Assembly (NCBI GenBank): GCA_002286855.1
Contig: NRSV01000006.1
Coordinates: 434,001-498,000 of the forward strand
Direction of reading: 5' to 3'
Length of the DNA: 64,000 nt
Source of the DNA: Bipolaris cookei
Taxonomy: Eukaryota; Ascomycota; Dothideomycetes; Pleosporales; Pleosporaceae
A program made the position numbers and the translations under genes. Of this stretch, positions 36,556 to 47,613 are shown one piece after another (the stretch's first letter is position 1; each line of letters begins with the position of its first letter). The notes below the pieces were generated by a model that had not been told where the DNA came from, did no database searches, and worked only from the letters and a program-made list of their open reading frames with translations.

Positions 36556-37766
36556 GGTTTCCTACTCTTGTTCTCCTGACAATGCGAAGTGAACAGAAAT
36601 CCAGAGAGGAGGATATGACAGTGTCGCTCCGGCCACTGACGTGCAAGATCGGTACGGAAGCGGGCTTAGCCGATATTCCCGTATCGTGATCAACCCCAGT
36701 ATATACCACGTGACGAGCAAACAATGATTTTGTGAGAACGTAGGTAATTTTGGATAAAGTAATCTCAGTACGATGGAGAGTGCTTGTAATGACAGAAGTC
36801 GGTTGTGGTAGACAAATAAATAACCGGTTGTTGGAATCCTTTGCCTCAGGATTCACGCGTGGCGCCAGCCAGCCAGCTTCCTTCCAAAAGCAAAGGTGGT
36901 CCCGAATGCCGCCGGTGCAGCGGAAGTAGCGGAGAATGTTCAAGGCTGATCAACGGCCCGTCGCCTCACTGTCCTAGTGCGTGCCCTTTCTGCACGCTGA
37001 CCAAGCGGCTGCTGTGTGATTCCTGATGCAGGCGGCGATTGCATATACGAGGTAATGTTTTCGCCAAGGGGTCCGTGTCGTCCCTTGATCGAGCTAGGAA
37101 AGCAATGTACTTCAGGTACGCTTACACTTTGCTGACCACCGGGCTCTGGAACTGGAGGTGGCAGGTTGGCAAGGTTGACCTTCAAGTCGTCGTAGACGGG
37201 TTAATGTTGATCGAAGGAGTTGCCAAAGCGATTAATGCTGAACGGTGAACCCCCGCTTTGGCACAGGCCAAGCCTGCTCATGTGGACCAGCGATGTCAAT
37301 GTGCACAGAGTATTCCGAAAATGCCATGCTTCTGCTCCGAAATTAGAAGCGCTATGTGACAGATATCGATCTTCTAGGATCAAGTAGCGTCTCCCGCTTG
37401 AAACTTAGTTCATGAGGCTTGCTATCCGAAGACGCATGTCAGGGCCCAACGTTGTGCTTTGACACAACGACCACAGCCCCATCTCAGAAATACCAAGGAG
37501 GTTAATTCAGCAAGTACCCTGGCATTTTTATGGACCATAAGCAGTCATATATTTAGCTAGTTTGGCGATTAGCATAGCCCAAGCACGGCATTATTTCCAC
37601 AACCTATAATTCTTTCGAGTTAGCACAACCAGATCTAATCTCTTCTGTGCCTCCCTAAACATTGTCATGTCCAAACGAACAATCTTTAAACTGTCGAACC
37701 ATGACTTAAGCTCTGGCTACGCTAATGAATATCACAGCCCGTATCTGAACGGAGGGCCCTATTGGT
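36556..37766. other. bZIP upstream region and PAF-AH 3' flank
   Basis: 1.2 kb between two minus-strand genes. Short open frames only, none recognisable. The right part (37,480-37,680) is AT-rich. Confidence 0.5.
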
Positions 37767-40078
37767 TTAAGCCTTGGCAAGCGCTTCTTCCGTCGATCCC
37801 GCAGTGGTCGAGACCCTCCCGGTCCCACTATCCCCACTATTAGCCTGCTCGTCGTTGTGGTACTTGTTGCGAACAGACTGTGGAGAGCAATCTCGGTGTG
37901 TTTGTGAGCTTGAAGTATCTTTAGAGCCGGCGATGCCTTCGCTTCGCAAGGACTTGTCGTCTTTCTCAGCATCACTCAGCGATGCGTCTTGATTAGGATC
38001 ATCCGCTATCGACATGGCACTATTCTGTCGTTCTCTATTGAGCACAGTGGCATGGTCTTCATCGATGCGCTTTTCGCCTTTATCTTCGTTATCGATCCAC
38101 TTCTGCAATCCTTCGTCCGTCGGTTTGAAGAAACACCACATCTCATCCGAAGTCGAATATCCTTCGCCAGCACTTTCCCGGAAGTTGCGCTTGAACTTTC
38201 TCTGAAGCCCGGAAGCCAGGCGTTTTTTGAAAGGATTGTCCACACGCAAACGGGCTGCTATCCATTCATCATCTGGCCGATGGTCGTTCGGTGTTTCTTC
38301 CATTAATGGTGTTTGAAGTATATGCTCGTCAGTCATGCAACGATTTATAATGGATTTTCCTCCGCCACTGTCGGGCGTCACGAGCCGTAGGAATTCGAGA
38401 CTTGTTCCCACATTGAGGTCAATAGCTCTTTCTGGATTGACGGTGGCCTTCATAAAAAAGGATGTCAAGTGTCTGTACAAGATTGAGAAGTCGCTCTGGT
38501 TGATATGTACAGAACCTCGGACGGTTAGTAGATATGCTGGTGCTCCATGTTCACTGGCTTCTTTCATGAGAGACATTGATGCATTCCAGTTCTTCTCCCA
38601 GTACATGAATGCTTCGCTAGAAATACCAAGCAGTGGAAGGTGTATTCGATGTTTAGGATCGTCCGATGGTGGCTTGATAGGAGCACTATGGTCGTATTAG
38701 CAGCACTCTTTGAATATGGGATAGGAGGAAACCTGCCCCCAGATGTCATAGATGATGCCGGCCTGCACGTTTGTGAATCGATTTGTATGTCTGAGGACTT
38801 CAACCACGGTCGCCGCTCCAAAGCTATGACCCGCCATGGTCATCTTGTCTACAGAGAAACGATTTTTCCACTGAGACCAGTCAACTCCTTTCAGGCCTCT
38901 CGATGAGCCACCCTTATAGCCCTTTCCCCTTAGATTCTGCTCTGCAATTTGATTGCCGTCTCCAGCACAGATAATCTTCAGTACACGATATGCTTCTTCA
39001 AGTTCGCAAAGACGCATTTCGATCTGAGCACTACGCAGCTCACTGTCAACGCCGTTTACATTGTTTGGTGCGGTGTCTTTGGGATTATTTTTCGGGAAGA
39101 TATAGTCCTAAAATCGTCAGTCCGTTACTGTTGATTTTGCCCAGCTACAAGAGGAGAGAAAAGAGTACGAACCACGTGGTGATAGCCCTGTGCAATCTCT
39201 TCCTCCGTATGATCTAGGTGGCGAAACTTGTCGGGGTCCTTCTCGCTTTCCTCATGTCCACCCCGCATAAGGTCACTTTGCCTGCTTTGGTCACGTGCAT
39301 CTTTTCCTTCCTGACTTTGCTTCTTGTGGTTCACAAAGGTACGAGGTCCACTCCCATCCCTGTGCTCCACAGCACATACGACAAAACCATAACTTGCAAA
39401 CTCAGAGCACAGACTACTGTATGCAGTTCTCGAACCACCCAGACCATGGCTGAACATCAGCAGAGGGAATGTTGGCTCCCCACTCATGCCTTCAGGCGGG
39501 TGGCCTTGTTGGTTCTTGATCTTGTATCCATTCTTCTTCGAATTCCCCTCAGGGGGCCAGTGTGCGGCAGGGGGACTGTTCCGGTATGCACGCAACTTTG
39601 TGAGCATCGTAGTGGCACCGGACACTCCAATACCCACAACGCTTGGTATCCCTGCGAACCGCGAATATCCCTTGGCCGTCTCTATTCTTGGTCTTGGGAG
39701 CCATGTCTCCCGACTCCATTTCTTCTCTCCTCCCGGTGCAATGCCAGATCCATTTCCGATTGAGGCTGGATAGTACAGTGTGAATAGCACAGTTTCTAAC
39801 TGCAAAAGATGCCTGCCATTTCGCTTGATATTGGATATAGATCGAGGAGATTCGACGGGGACTTCAATCTCCATGCTGCCAATAGAGTATGGTCCTGACG
39901 CGGGGCATAGTGCCGAGTTTGGAAAAGGGAGATGGTCGCGTAGTGATGTGGGCGGTCGGGAGCGAGGCTTCTTCGCGTTGGGTACTTTGCCTTCCGACGA
40001 AATGTTGAGGAAGCTGTGCCGGCGCTCGCCATTTTCGGTACCAGTGATGCGCGTCGTTTGACGTTGGAGGAAAGACAT
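37767..40078 (-). CDS. Platelet-activating-factor acetylhydrolase-like lipase
   Basis: Three exons: 40078-39173, 39107-38737 and 38685-37767, giving 731 residues. The fold is alpha/beta hydrolase. FSHGLGGSRTAYSSLCSEFA gives the oxyanion region, GHSFGA holds the nucleophile Ser, and the following IIYDIWG gives the likely acid. RGSVHINQSDFSIL carries the likely catalytic His, matching the GSVHQ-type motif of PAF-acetylhydrolases. These enzymes cleave short or oxidised acyl chains from phospholipids. No signal peptide is evident. Long linkers and a Ser/Asp-rich C-terminal tail of about 120 residues make it larger than the animal enzyme. The second intron keeps frame only as a GC-AG intron (GG|GCAGGT to CATAG|T) with a CTAAT branch site. 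The start was set at 40078; an in-frame ATG at 40138 would add 20 residues. Confidence 0.85.
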
Positions 40079-41163
40079 AGTGGACGTAAAGCGATGATAC
40101 CGGGTAAGACCTAGGGTATCATTGGAGTAAATAAACACGGAAGAAAGATAAAGCAGGGGGCTGAGGCGCAGGGCTCAGGGCGTAATGAGCGGTACAGCAG
40201 CCAAAAGGAGAAAATGACCAAGTCTTATCGCCATGCTTGTCCGAACTTAACAATTTTAGATGCGCGCTTGGTCCGTCGGCCGATGTTGCGGGCGTGGTCG
40301 AGAAACTAGGAGTAGTTTTGTCACTAGGGTATGATGTCATAGCCCCGTCTTAGCCTCGCGCTGCTATCTTGAAAGAGGTGATGCATAGCCTCCATCAACA
40401 CATGTACGCGTATATCAGTCACTGATGTACGGACTATAAGATCATACGAATATTAATCTCAGTATTGAGATGACCATGTAGGGATATACTGTGGTGTAGT
40501 ATCACGTGATCAGACTGCGGGTATATACAGTACTTCTTTTCAGAGTAGAAAGGCACCCTTCTTCACTCAACACAATACAGCGATTAGATTTCAGCTCTAT
40601 TCTACCAGATTGATTGCGGGTCGCCCTTTGATCTTTTGAGCTCGATCTCGTATCGTGCCACAATACAACTCCAAAAACGGTCTATCCGGCCGATTCACTC
40701 TGTGACGAGCTGGACAGCCCATCACAGTACAGATAGCGGCAGCTATCTTATGTATCAACTACGCAACGATATCAGCAGCTCTGGTATCTTGTGCTAGCCT
40801 TTTTGGAGCGGTGGGCGCGTTGTAGTTGCGTGCGCAGTCCGATAGGACTCGACCCGTTACATCTCAGCCAATACCGCAGCCTCTGATGTGTACTTTGACA
40901 GCACACATACAGTTAATGAGGGATGTCAGCAAACAAAATTAAACATTAATGTTGAAGTGCTGCAGGTGATTATGTAGGTATAAGTCCCTATCGCAAATAC
41001 ATATATCCGGGACAGCACCCATCCTCCAGAAATCATACATAGTCTGAGTATATCAGTCTGAGCCTCGAGAAGATTAGTGTTTGTTGAACCCTGTTCTTCC
41101 CTGATGATCGTTTCATGACATTGCGGTGTTCATCATCGTTATTCTGAAAAGCACATTTAGTAC
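40079..41163. other. Intergenic, PAF-AH upstream region
   Basis: 1.1 kb between two minus-strand genes, moderately AT-rich in the middle (40,380-40,520 and 40,900-41,060). No coding content is recognised. Confidence 0.5.
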
Positions 41164-41448
41164 CTATGCTAGTGCAGATCCAAAGTTGAAGTTTGACTTA
41201 CTGATGGTCCTACGCTTCGGGCCGCGCAGTGGCAGACCTTGGCTTGAACTATGAGCCGAGGTCTTTGATATGTCTGCCGCTGAGTACTGATCGGTTCTAA
41301 AAGTGTTGTTGAGAGTTACTCTTCCTGAGATCTTTCCATTTTCCAAACGGATCCAAGTGTCGACGGTGTTCCTGCCTAACATGTCTTTCCTAACAACAAT
41401 TTGGCACGCTCCACGTGTCCAGTCAGAGTATCCACCGTAATCAGAGTG
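41164..41448 (-). pseudogene. Detached C-terminal part of the phosphoesterase
   Basis: Directly after the TGA at 41451-41449 the same frame continues open for about 95 codons and matches the expected C-terminal end of this phosphoesterase family (HSDYGGYSDWTRGACQIVV, then LENGKISGRVTLNNTF). It is separated from the catalytic part by that one stop codon only. It would be translated only by readthrough or by an allele without the stop. A possible intron (from 41201) could change the last few residues. Confidence 0.75.
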
Positions 41449-42557
41449 TCAATTGAAGCATATGTTGAGCCCATTTCTGTTACTCAGGGTGGTATTGGGA
41501 GGATTTTTTGACCATTTCATGCACCAGTCGACGCCATGATCATGGCCTGAAAATACTACCATGAGTCCCTCAGTCTCGACAAGTGCTTTCATGAAATGTA
41601 TATCAGCGCCATTGTATTTGCAATTTTTGCCCTGGCTGTCGCAAAAGTCGCCTTGATGTCCGATGAGCTCTTCGTTGATGCCAGGATTGGCAATGCGCGT
41701 GTGGTCTTTTTCCTGGAATGCCCTTGTCGCGAATACTGGGATGTGTACAAAAGCCATGCTTGGAATTGCGCGACCATATTGCTGGCGGAAAGCAGCGTTG
41801 GTCCTACGGAACCAGTCGACAACCTGCAAAGTCAGTACTGTCTCGTATGTTGCAGGGATGACTTACCTTTTCGTCTACCCAACCTGGAACCCCAACATCT
41901 TCGCCAGTCGGCTGATACTTACGACCACCCTTGCTGTCGAAGAACCAGAGCAACATCTTGAGATCGCCACCATTCGTGGAACTATAGACAGGCACAAAGT
42001 AGTTGCTCCAGCCCAACCTATCGACCTCGCCAGCTACAGACTGCGTCATGAATGATAGCTTTCGACCGTTCTTGCCTTTGGCGTCCCACCAAATGTGCTC
42101 CGATTTGAAGAGTGTGCTGCATGTCTTCGAAGCATCATGGTTACCAAATGTCGCGCCGAAAGGTAGATTGCGGTCAACCAGAGGTGCCACAATTTGATCG
42201 ATGAGCTTGTTGGCATCAGCAGGGGCGACCCATTCGCAAGAAACAAGGTCGCCATTGAGGACTACAAAGTCAGGCCGTTCATTTTCCAGTACCGAGCTTA
42301 CTACTCCCATGGTCTTGAGATCTGCATATTGGCGATTTCGCACATATGAAGCTGTAATATGTTAAGTAGCTGCTGTTTACAGATGCGAGTAGATGTAGTG
42401 ACTTACGTTCGCCAAAGTGAAGATCACTGAAGACTGTGATTGATAGCTTTCTGTGCGAAGAGAACTGAATGCCAGGATAATTAGGCACAGCTCTCTGTTG
42501 AATTACAGTAGCATTAGCTATAGCAGAGAAGAGCCATAATACTTGTGCACACTTCAT
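41449..42557 (-). CDS. Calcineurin-like (Dcr2-type) metallophosphoesterase, C-terminally truncated
   Basis: Exons 42557-42407, 42351-41867 and 41823-41449. The protein starts with a signal peptide-like MKCAQVLWLFSAIANA. All metal-binding motifs of the family are present: FSDLHFGE (D-x-H), LNGDLVS (GD), FGNHD (GNHD) and FSGHDHG (GHxH). The frame then stops at TGA (41451-41449), where related proteins continue with Arg, i.e. a CGA-to-TGA change. About 95 further in-frame codons follow. The catalytic core is complete, so the shortened protein may still fold. In yeast, Dcr2 is a phosphatase with a role in signalling and the unfolded-protein response; this secreted-looking relative could act outside the cell or in the secretory route. 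Confidence 0.8.
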
Positions 42558-43211
42558 GATGGCAATTTGCTCTGGACTGATAACAACGAATTGAAGTAAT
42601 TGTCAAAGTGGCAGATTATGTGGACAGCGGTGTAAGAACGTGTGACAAGGAAAGGAACTGTGCTTGGAGTAAGAGATTTTCTGAATTTATGGTGTTAGGC
42701 GCGACGTGATGAAGGAGGAAGGAGCCCCCCTTCGGCTTCGCGTCGCTACGGTGGTGAAAGTGCTAGGCAGCATGACGGAAAAGGGATAGGTAGTGAAAGT
42801 ATGAATATGAAACGCAATTCAAAGATGACATGATTTGATCAAAGGCTAGTTATATATGGTCGTAGGGTATCTAATATTTTGAATGGTCTCGCTTCAGTGG
42901 GCATTGATATATTCATTGATATGTTACGAGCGGAGGCCTGTAGAATAGAAGAACGGGTGGTGGTTCGATAATGGGATCAGAGGACCTAGGGTATTAGCAC
43001 GCGAAGCGTCTAAAATCTGTCATAAATGTTTTATAGTCTTGAAAACAAAAGGGGGCTCGATACCAAAACCAGCATGTGAGATGGAGACTGGAAAATAGGC
43101 CAGACGATGCGGTTCGGGGGTCCGGATTGCATTGCGCGCTAACGCCTAGAATTTCCCCACCAAAATTTCCTGGCGCGAACTCTCCCATGTTCCTTTTCAC
43201 CTTCAGCAGCA
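42558..43211. promoter_or_regulatory. Divergent upstream region of phosphoesterase and TMA23-like gene
   Basis: 654 bp between opposing start codons. A short GAAGGAGGAAGGAGCC purine stretch lies near 42,710. No factor site is claimed. Confidence 0.4.
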
Positions 43212-44008
43212 ATGAACGCCGAGGCATACCTGCGCAAGCAGGGCTGGCAAGGCTCTGGCCACTCTCTCGACACCACCGGGCGCGGCATCAAGAAGCCGCT
43301 TCTTATTGCGCACAAGAATGACCAATTGGGACTCGGCAAAAAGAAGGCGGCGCATACAACAGACGACCAGTGGTGGATGCGAGCATTCGACCAGAGCCTG
43401 CAAAGCATTGGAACTGGCAAAGATGTATGCGCTTGAATATCGACTGTCTTGGCGATTCAAAAGCGAGGTTCTCTAGCTAATTCTCTGCACAGAGCACGCT
43501 CGACCAGATCCGCACCAAGGGCATCAACCGCGGCGGCCTGTACGGTTTCTTCGTCAAGGGCGAACAAATAGAGGGAACCATCGAGGACACATCCGCGATT
43601 ACCACTGAAGCCTCGAACCCCTCGTCCGGCACCAGCACCCCTTCAACCTCTGTCTCCGACAGCGAGGCGCCCGCAAAGACCTCTGAAAAGAAGAACAAGC
43701 GTAAGCGGGAGGAGAAGGAAGCATGTGCAAGCAAGAAGAGCAAGAAGTCAAAAGACTCGTCTGAAAAGACTTCAAAATCAAAACCTAGCAACAATGGACA
43801 AGATGTTGTAGCGAAAAAGCTTGCAAAACTAAAACCCGCTGAGAAAGCAGAGTACGAGACTCGCGCTGCTGAGAAGGGCCAAACACTCGAGCAATACGTC
43901 CTCCGTCGGATACAGAAGAAAGCTGAAAAGGATACGACAAAGGCGAAGAAAGAGGAAAAAACGGATAAGAAGAAACATAAGAGTGACAAGGTGCGCACAA
44001 AGCAGTAG
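43212..44008 (+). CDS. TMA23: G-patch protein, TMA23-like ribosome biogenesis factor
   Basis: Two exons: 43212-43424 and 43493-44008, giving 242 residues. The N-terminus MNAEAYLRKQGWQGSGHSLD contains a G-patch-like start, and GRGIKKPLLIAHKNDQLGLG follows. DQWWMRAFDQSLQSIG and, after the intron, GINRGGLYGFFVKGE are the conserved blocks of the Tma23 class. The C-terminal half is Lys/Glu/Ser-rich, a nucleolar-type basic tail. Yeast Tma23 is a nucleolar protein needed for 40S subunit assembly. The gene symbol rests on motif order and size (yeast about 211 residues). Confidence 0.85.
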
Positions 44009-44735
44009 ACGTGCAGGTGAAACAATCAAACCCGGACGCCAGAGACAGAGTTTCAAGAAATACGTCTCTGTTCACATATGCATGATATGACGAAGCACAT
44101 CGCGCATCAGGTGGGATGGAGCTTTGAAGGCTTCCGCCCCAACCTAGCTCGCTACTCAAAAACAGTACATGAGCAGCCGACCCCATGCCGCGAACGCACC
44201 GAGTCAAGACTGCACACGAAGAAGGGAGGCTGAAGACAATTGACGCAATACACCAAGTAATAAATTCGCGCGAAAGGGAACCGCACATTCAAGCGCGTAG
44301 ACACAAGACGAAGGGAAAAGCGAGGCGAAAGACTTACATCGGAACCTAGAGATACCAGCATAGAAAGCAAGGGATATTCAATCACGTATCATACATCTTG
44401 TACAGAGAGAACTGTTCATAACAGAACCCTGTAAATAGCACAAAACGCAATCATCAAAACAGTAAGAAGTTTGTCATATCAGTGATACATATGCTTATGC
44501 AAATTTCATATCTCCGATTCATCCAAACAAATCCCCCATCCCACCCCAAAAGAAAAAAAGACAAAGAAGCAGAAAAAAAATCCGCAACCCATGGATATGG
44601 CGAACCAGCACATCCTAGAAAAAGTCGCAGAAAAGAGAAAAAAAAAGATATGTATCTCTCAAACGTCCCAGAAAAACCACCCCATCATCAAACAACCAAA
44701 AATAATAATATTCCATAGTATAATGGTTTTTCTTT
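44009..44735. other. Convergent 3' flanks of TMA23-like and Thg1 genes
   Basis: 727 bp, with A-rich tracts from 44,550 to 44,700. It presumably holds the two 3' UTRs. No coding content is recognised. Confidence 0.5.
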
Positions 44736-47613
44736 TCACCCCGTCTTCCCACTCAAAAGCCACGGTCTCCTCTCCCAAAAGTCATCCTTGATAATATCCA
44801 CATGCTCCATGAGAATTGCGGCCTTACTCCTCTTCTTGCGGTCTTTTTCCTTCTGCGTGCGACTCATATTGACGGGGCGCCCCTCATCACCACCGCCAGC
44901 TGAACTCTTGGCTTCTTTCCGCTTCGACTCCGGGTGCCTGCGCTTCTGGGAGTCGTTTGGTTGTTTGGGGGAGATAGAGGAGGAGTCTTTGGTTTTGGGC
45001 TTGGTGAGGGCGGGGGGCAGGTTGGTGCGGAGGGAGACGGTGGTGTTGCTGCTGGGGAAGGGCTGGGTTGTGACATAGGGTTGGGATTTTGGGGGTGGTG
45101 GGGCGGTGGAGGAGATGAGGGTGTGCATATCCGGGGTTGTGTGGGGGTATTGGAGGGACGCGGATGTGAGGGGGGATTTTATTGTGCTGGGGGCTGAGGG
45201 TGGTAGTTGTGTTGAGATGGCGTGGAGTTCGGGGATGCCTGGGTGTGGAGCCTGCTCGCTGGTCCAGACTCGGCTGGCTTGACTCTCAGAATCACTGGCT
45301 CTCCGTATTGGTTGCTCCGTGGCATTGTAGGCCATGGAATAGTTGTTCCAGTCATGCTTCGGGCTGCTGGCCATGACCTTCTCTCGTGTCCGCGTCTCCT
45401 CTTCTACGCTCATAGGTGGACTTGGTAGGGCCTTGTTCTTTTGCATTGGCGGGCTGACTCTGCGGAGCGGTGTGGAAACTGCCTCATTAGTACTCGCCCC
45501 GCTCTCCTTCTCATCTGTGCCCCTGGTAGCTCTCAGTGTGCTAGATGATCGGTGAACAGGCAGTGACAATTTCCTGGGCTTGTTATTGGCGGGGATGCTT
45601 GACATACGCAAAGGTATGAAAGGTGGCCCTGTCTGACTTCTGGCGACCGTATCAAAGTAGGTTGGGAGTGATGGCTGGCTAGGTGAGCGTCGCTTGAGTT
45701 CGGGATGCTGATCTTGTGGTAGTTGTGCTGTCGTGAGGGAAGCCGAAGCAGAGTGTGAGATGCCCTGTCTGACTGACAACGAGGTTTTGTGGCGGTATCC
45801 TGCTATCGGGAAATCAGCGGGAAAGTCATGCTGCGGTGTCGTCGGCGAGAAGTTTGTGCGTGTGGTTGGATTCGGTGCGTTTAGAGACATCGGAGGCTTG
45901 GTGCTTGGCTTCAGCGTTGGCGGAGAAAGAGGTAAGGGCGTTAGTGAGGGCAGTGGTTGCTTGCCATTGGACTGTGGTTTGCTAGCCCAGGTGGCAGTCG
46001 ATGGTGGTGAAAGCGGGAAAGAAGAGTCAGGAACATTGGCACTACTTTGAGTGCTGATAGGGTTGGAGCGAAGCGGGTTGGGAAATGTTACCCTCGACAT
46101 GTGTAGTGGTGATGGTGGGGGCGAAGGAGTTGATGTAGTTGAGAGAAATGTTGGACGCGAGCAGGAACCTGGCGATTCCACAGATGTATCCAACTCTCGC
46201 AAAGTTGTTACAGCCTTTTCGATAGATTTAGACAGTTGATCTTTCGACGCCCGCCTGGGTTTTGGTTGAACGAGAGGTGGTGTAGGGAACTCCGAAAACA
46301 TGGGCGTTGGCAACTCTTCAGGCAATATTGGGGGGAAGAACTGCCAATGTCAGGTGCTATTGTTCAAGACATCGACTGGAAGTTAGCACGACTTACGTCT
46401 CGGTATAGCACGGTCCCCTTCCTGAAGCAGTTTGGCTCGTTGTTGTAGTTGATTCCAAACTCTTTGAACAGGATTTCGTTTTTATCGGATGATACCGTCC
46501 CTTTTAGTCTTTCTTCTGCTTCACGAGGGCCCATACCGCCCTGCTGCACAAGAGCCCAGAATGTGGTATTGTATAAATTGTTGATGTGACCTGGATGTCA
46601 GTTAGACCCACCGGAACATTTGCAACGAACTTTGAGAAATTACAGGGGCCAAACTGCATACGGTGGGAACAACAGTATGGCGTGTTACTTACAATCAACT
46701 TGGCGCCAACTCATGTAGTCGCGGAGATTGGTGTCACTTGGATAACAGACGGCGCGGCCGTCAAAAGATGGGAGTGGGGGCGTGAGTGACTTTTGCGGGA
46801 AGTATTTGGCCCAAGAATAGACATAGTAAGAAGTGAAAGTCGAGACGATTGTCGTAGTCAACTTGCTACAGACGGGTCAGCAATGGAATGGGAAGTAGCG
46901 GCAAAACGCAATTGGGCCAATGGTGGTGCTTGCATACCTTGCTCGTCGCTCAAATAAGGTACAGTCCTTGTGAAAGACGAAACTACGGCCCACGTCAGCT
47001 GAGCGGGCTTGTGAAACGCGGCCGTTGCCCGTGTAGAGAAAGAAAAGGCGGACGGGCTTGAGCCCTACGGGATCCTCAATCTCCCTCAAACGCGGCGCAG
47101 GCCAATGAGGCAGGGAGGACGCACCTATACTCATCGCTATTGCCGAATGCCATGACCAGGTCGGGTATTTCTCGCATAACAGCCTTAGCCGCGGCGTTCA
47201 TGACATCGATGCCATTCTTGTCATTGGGTTTGGTGAAGTTATATTTGGTCGTGAACCTAGCAGCATGGTATCAGCGAGGACTGCTTGGTGTTGTAGTATA
47301 ATAGCCGAGAGGATGGCCTGAGGCAACATTATCCGTTCATGCACCAGGTTACGGGTACCTGCATACGCTGGCGGATGCAAACTATCAACAGCACGAGGAA
47401 GGGCACGGCTGTAACGATGAAAAGAAAGATGGATAGATTAAGGACATACTTTGAAAAGCCACGGCCGTCGATTCGCACGACAATCCATGTGTTGGCCAGG
47501 AGGATGTCGGGTTGCTCAAACAAGCGCACATATTCATACCTGGGCATGGCCAGTTAGTTTGCCGGGGGCTGTGAATGTGTCGCGCAGTCACTGCTACTTA
47601 CTTGCTGTTCGCC
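44736..47613 (-). CDS. THG1: tRNA(His) guanylyltransferase Thg1 with a very long internal insertion
   Basis: Seven exons: 47613-47600, 47539-47450, 47256-47125, 46982-46938, 46865-46693, 46590-46397 and 46340-44736, giving 750 residues; the family norm is about 240-300. The catalytic half (residues 1-216) is standard: VVRIDGRGFSKF holds the first metal Asp, GNSDEYSFVF the second carboxylate pair, and PSFDGRAVCYPS and FRKGTVLYRD follow. Residues of about 217-700 are a Ser/Pro/Thr-rich, low-complexity stretch without stops. The protein then resumes the family's C-terminal block (KDRKKRSKAAILMEHVDIIK, then DDFWERRPWLL). Thg1 adds the G-1 nucleotide to the 5' end of tRNA-His and is essential in yeast. 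The first exon is only 14 nt. The insertion lies within one exon. Confidence 0.9.
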
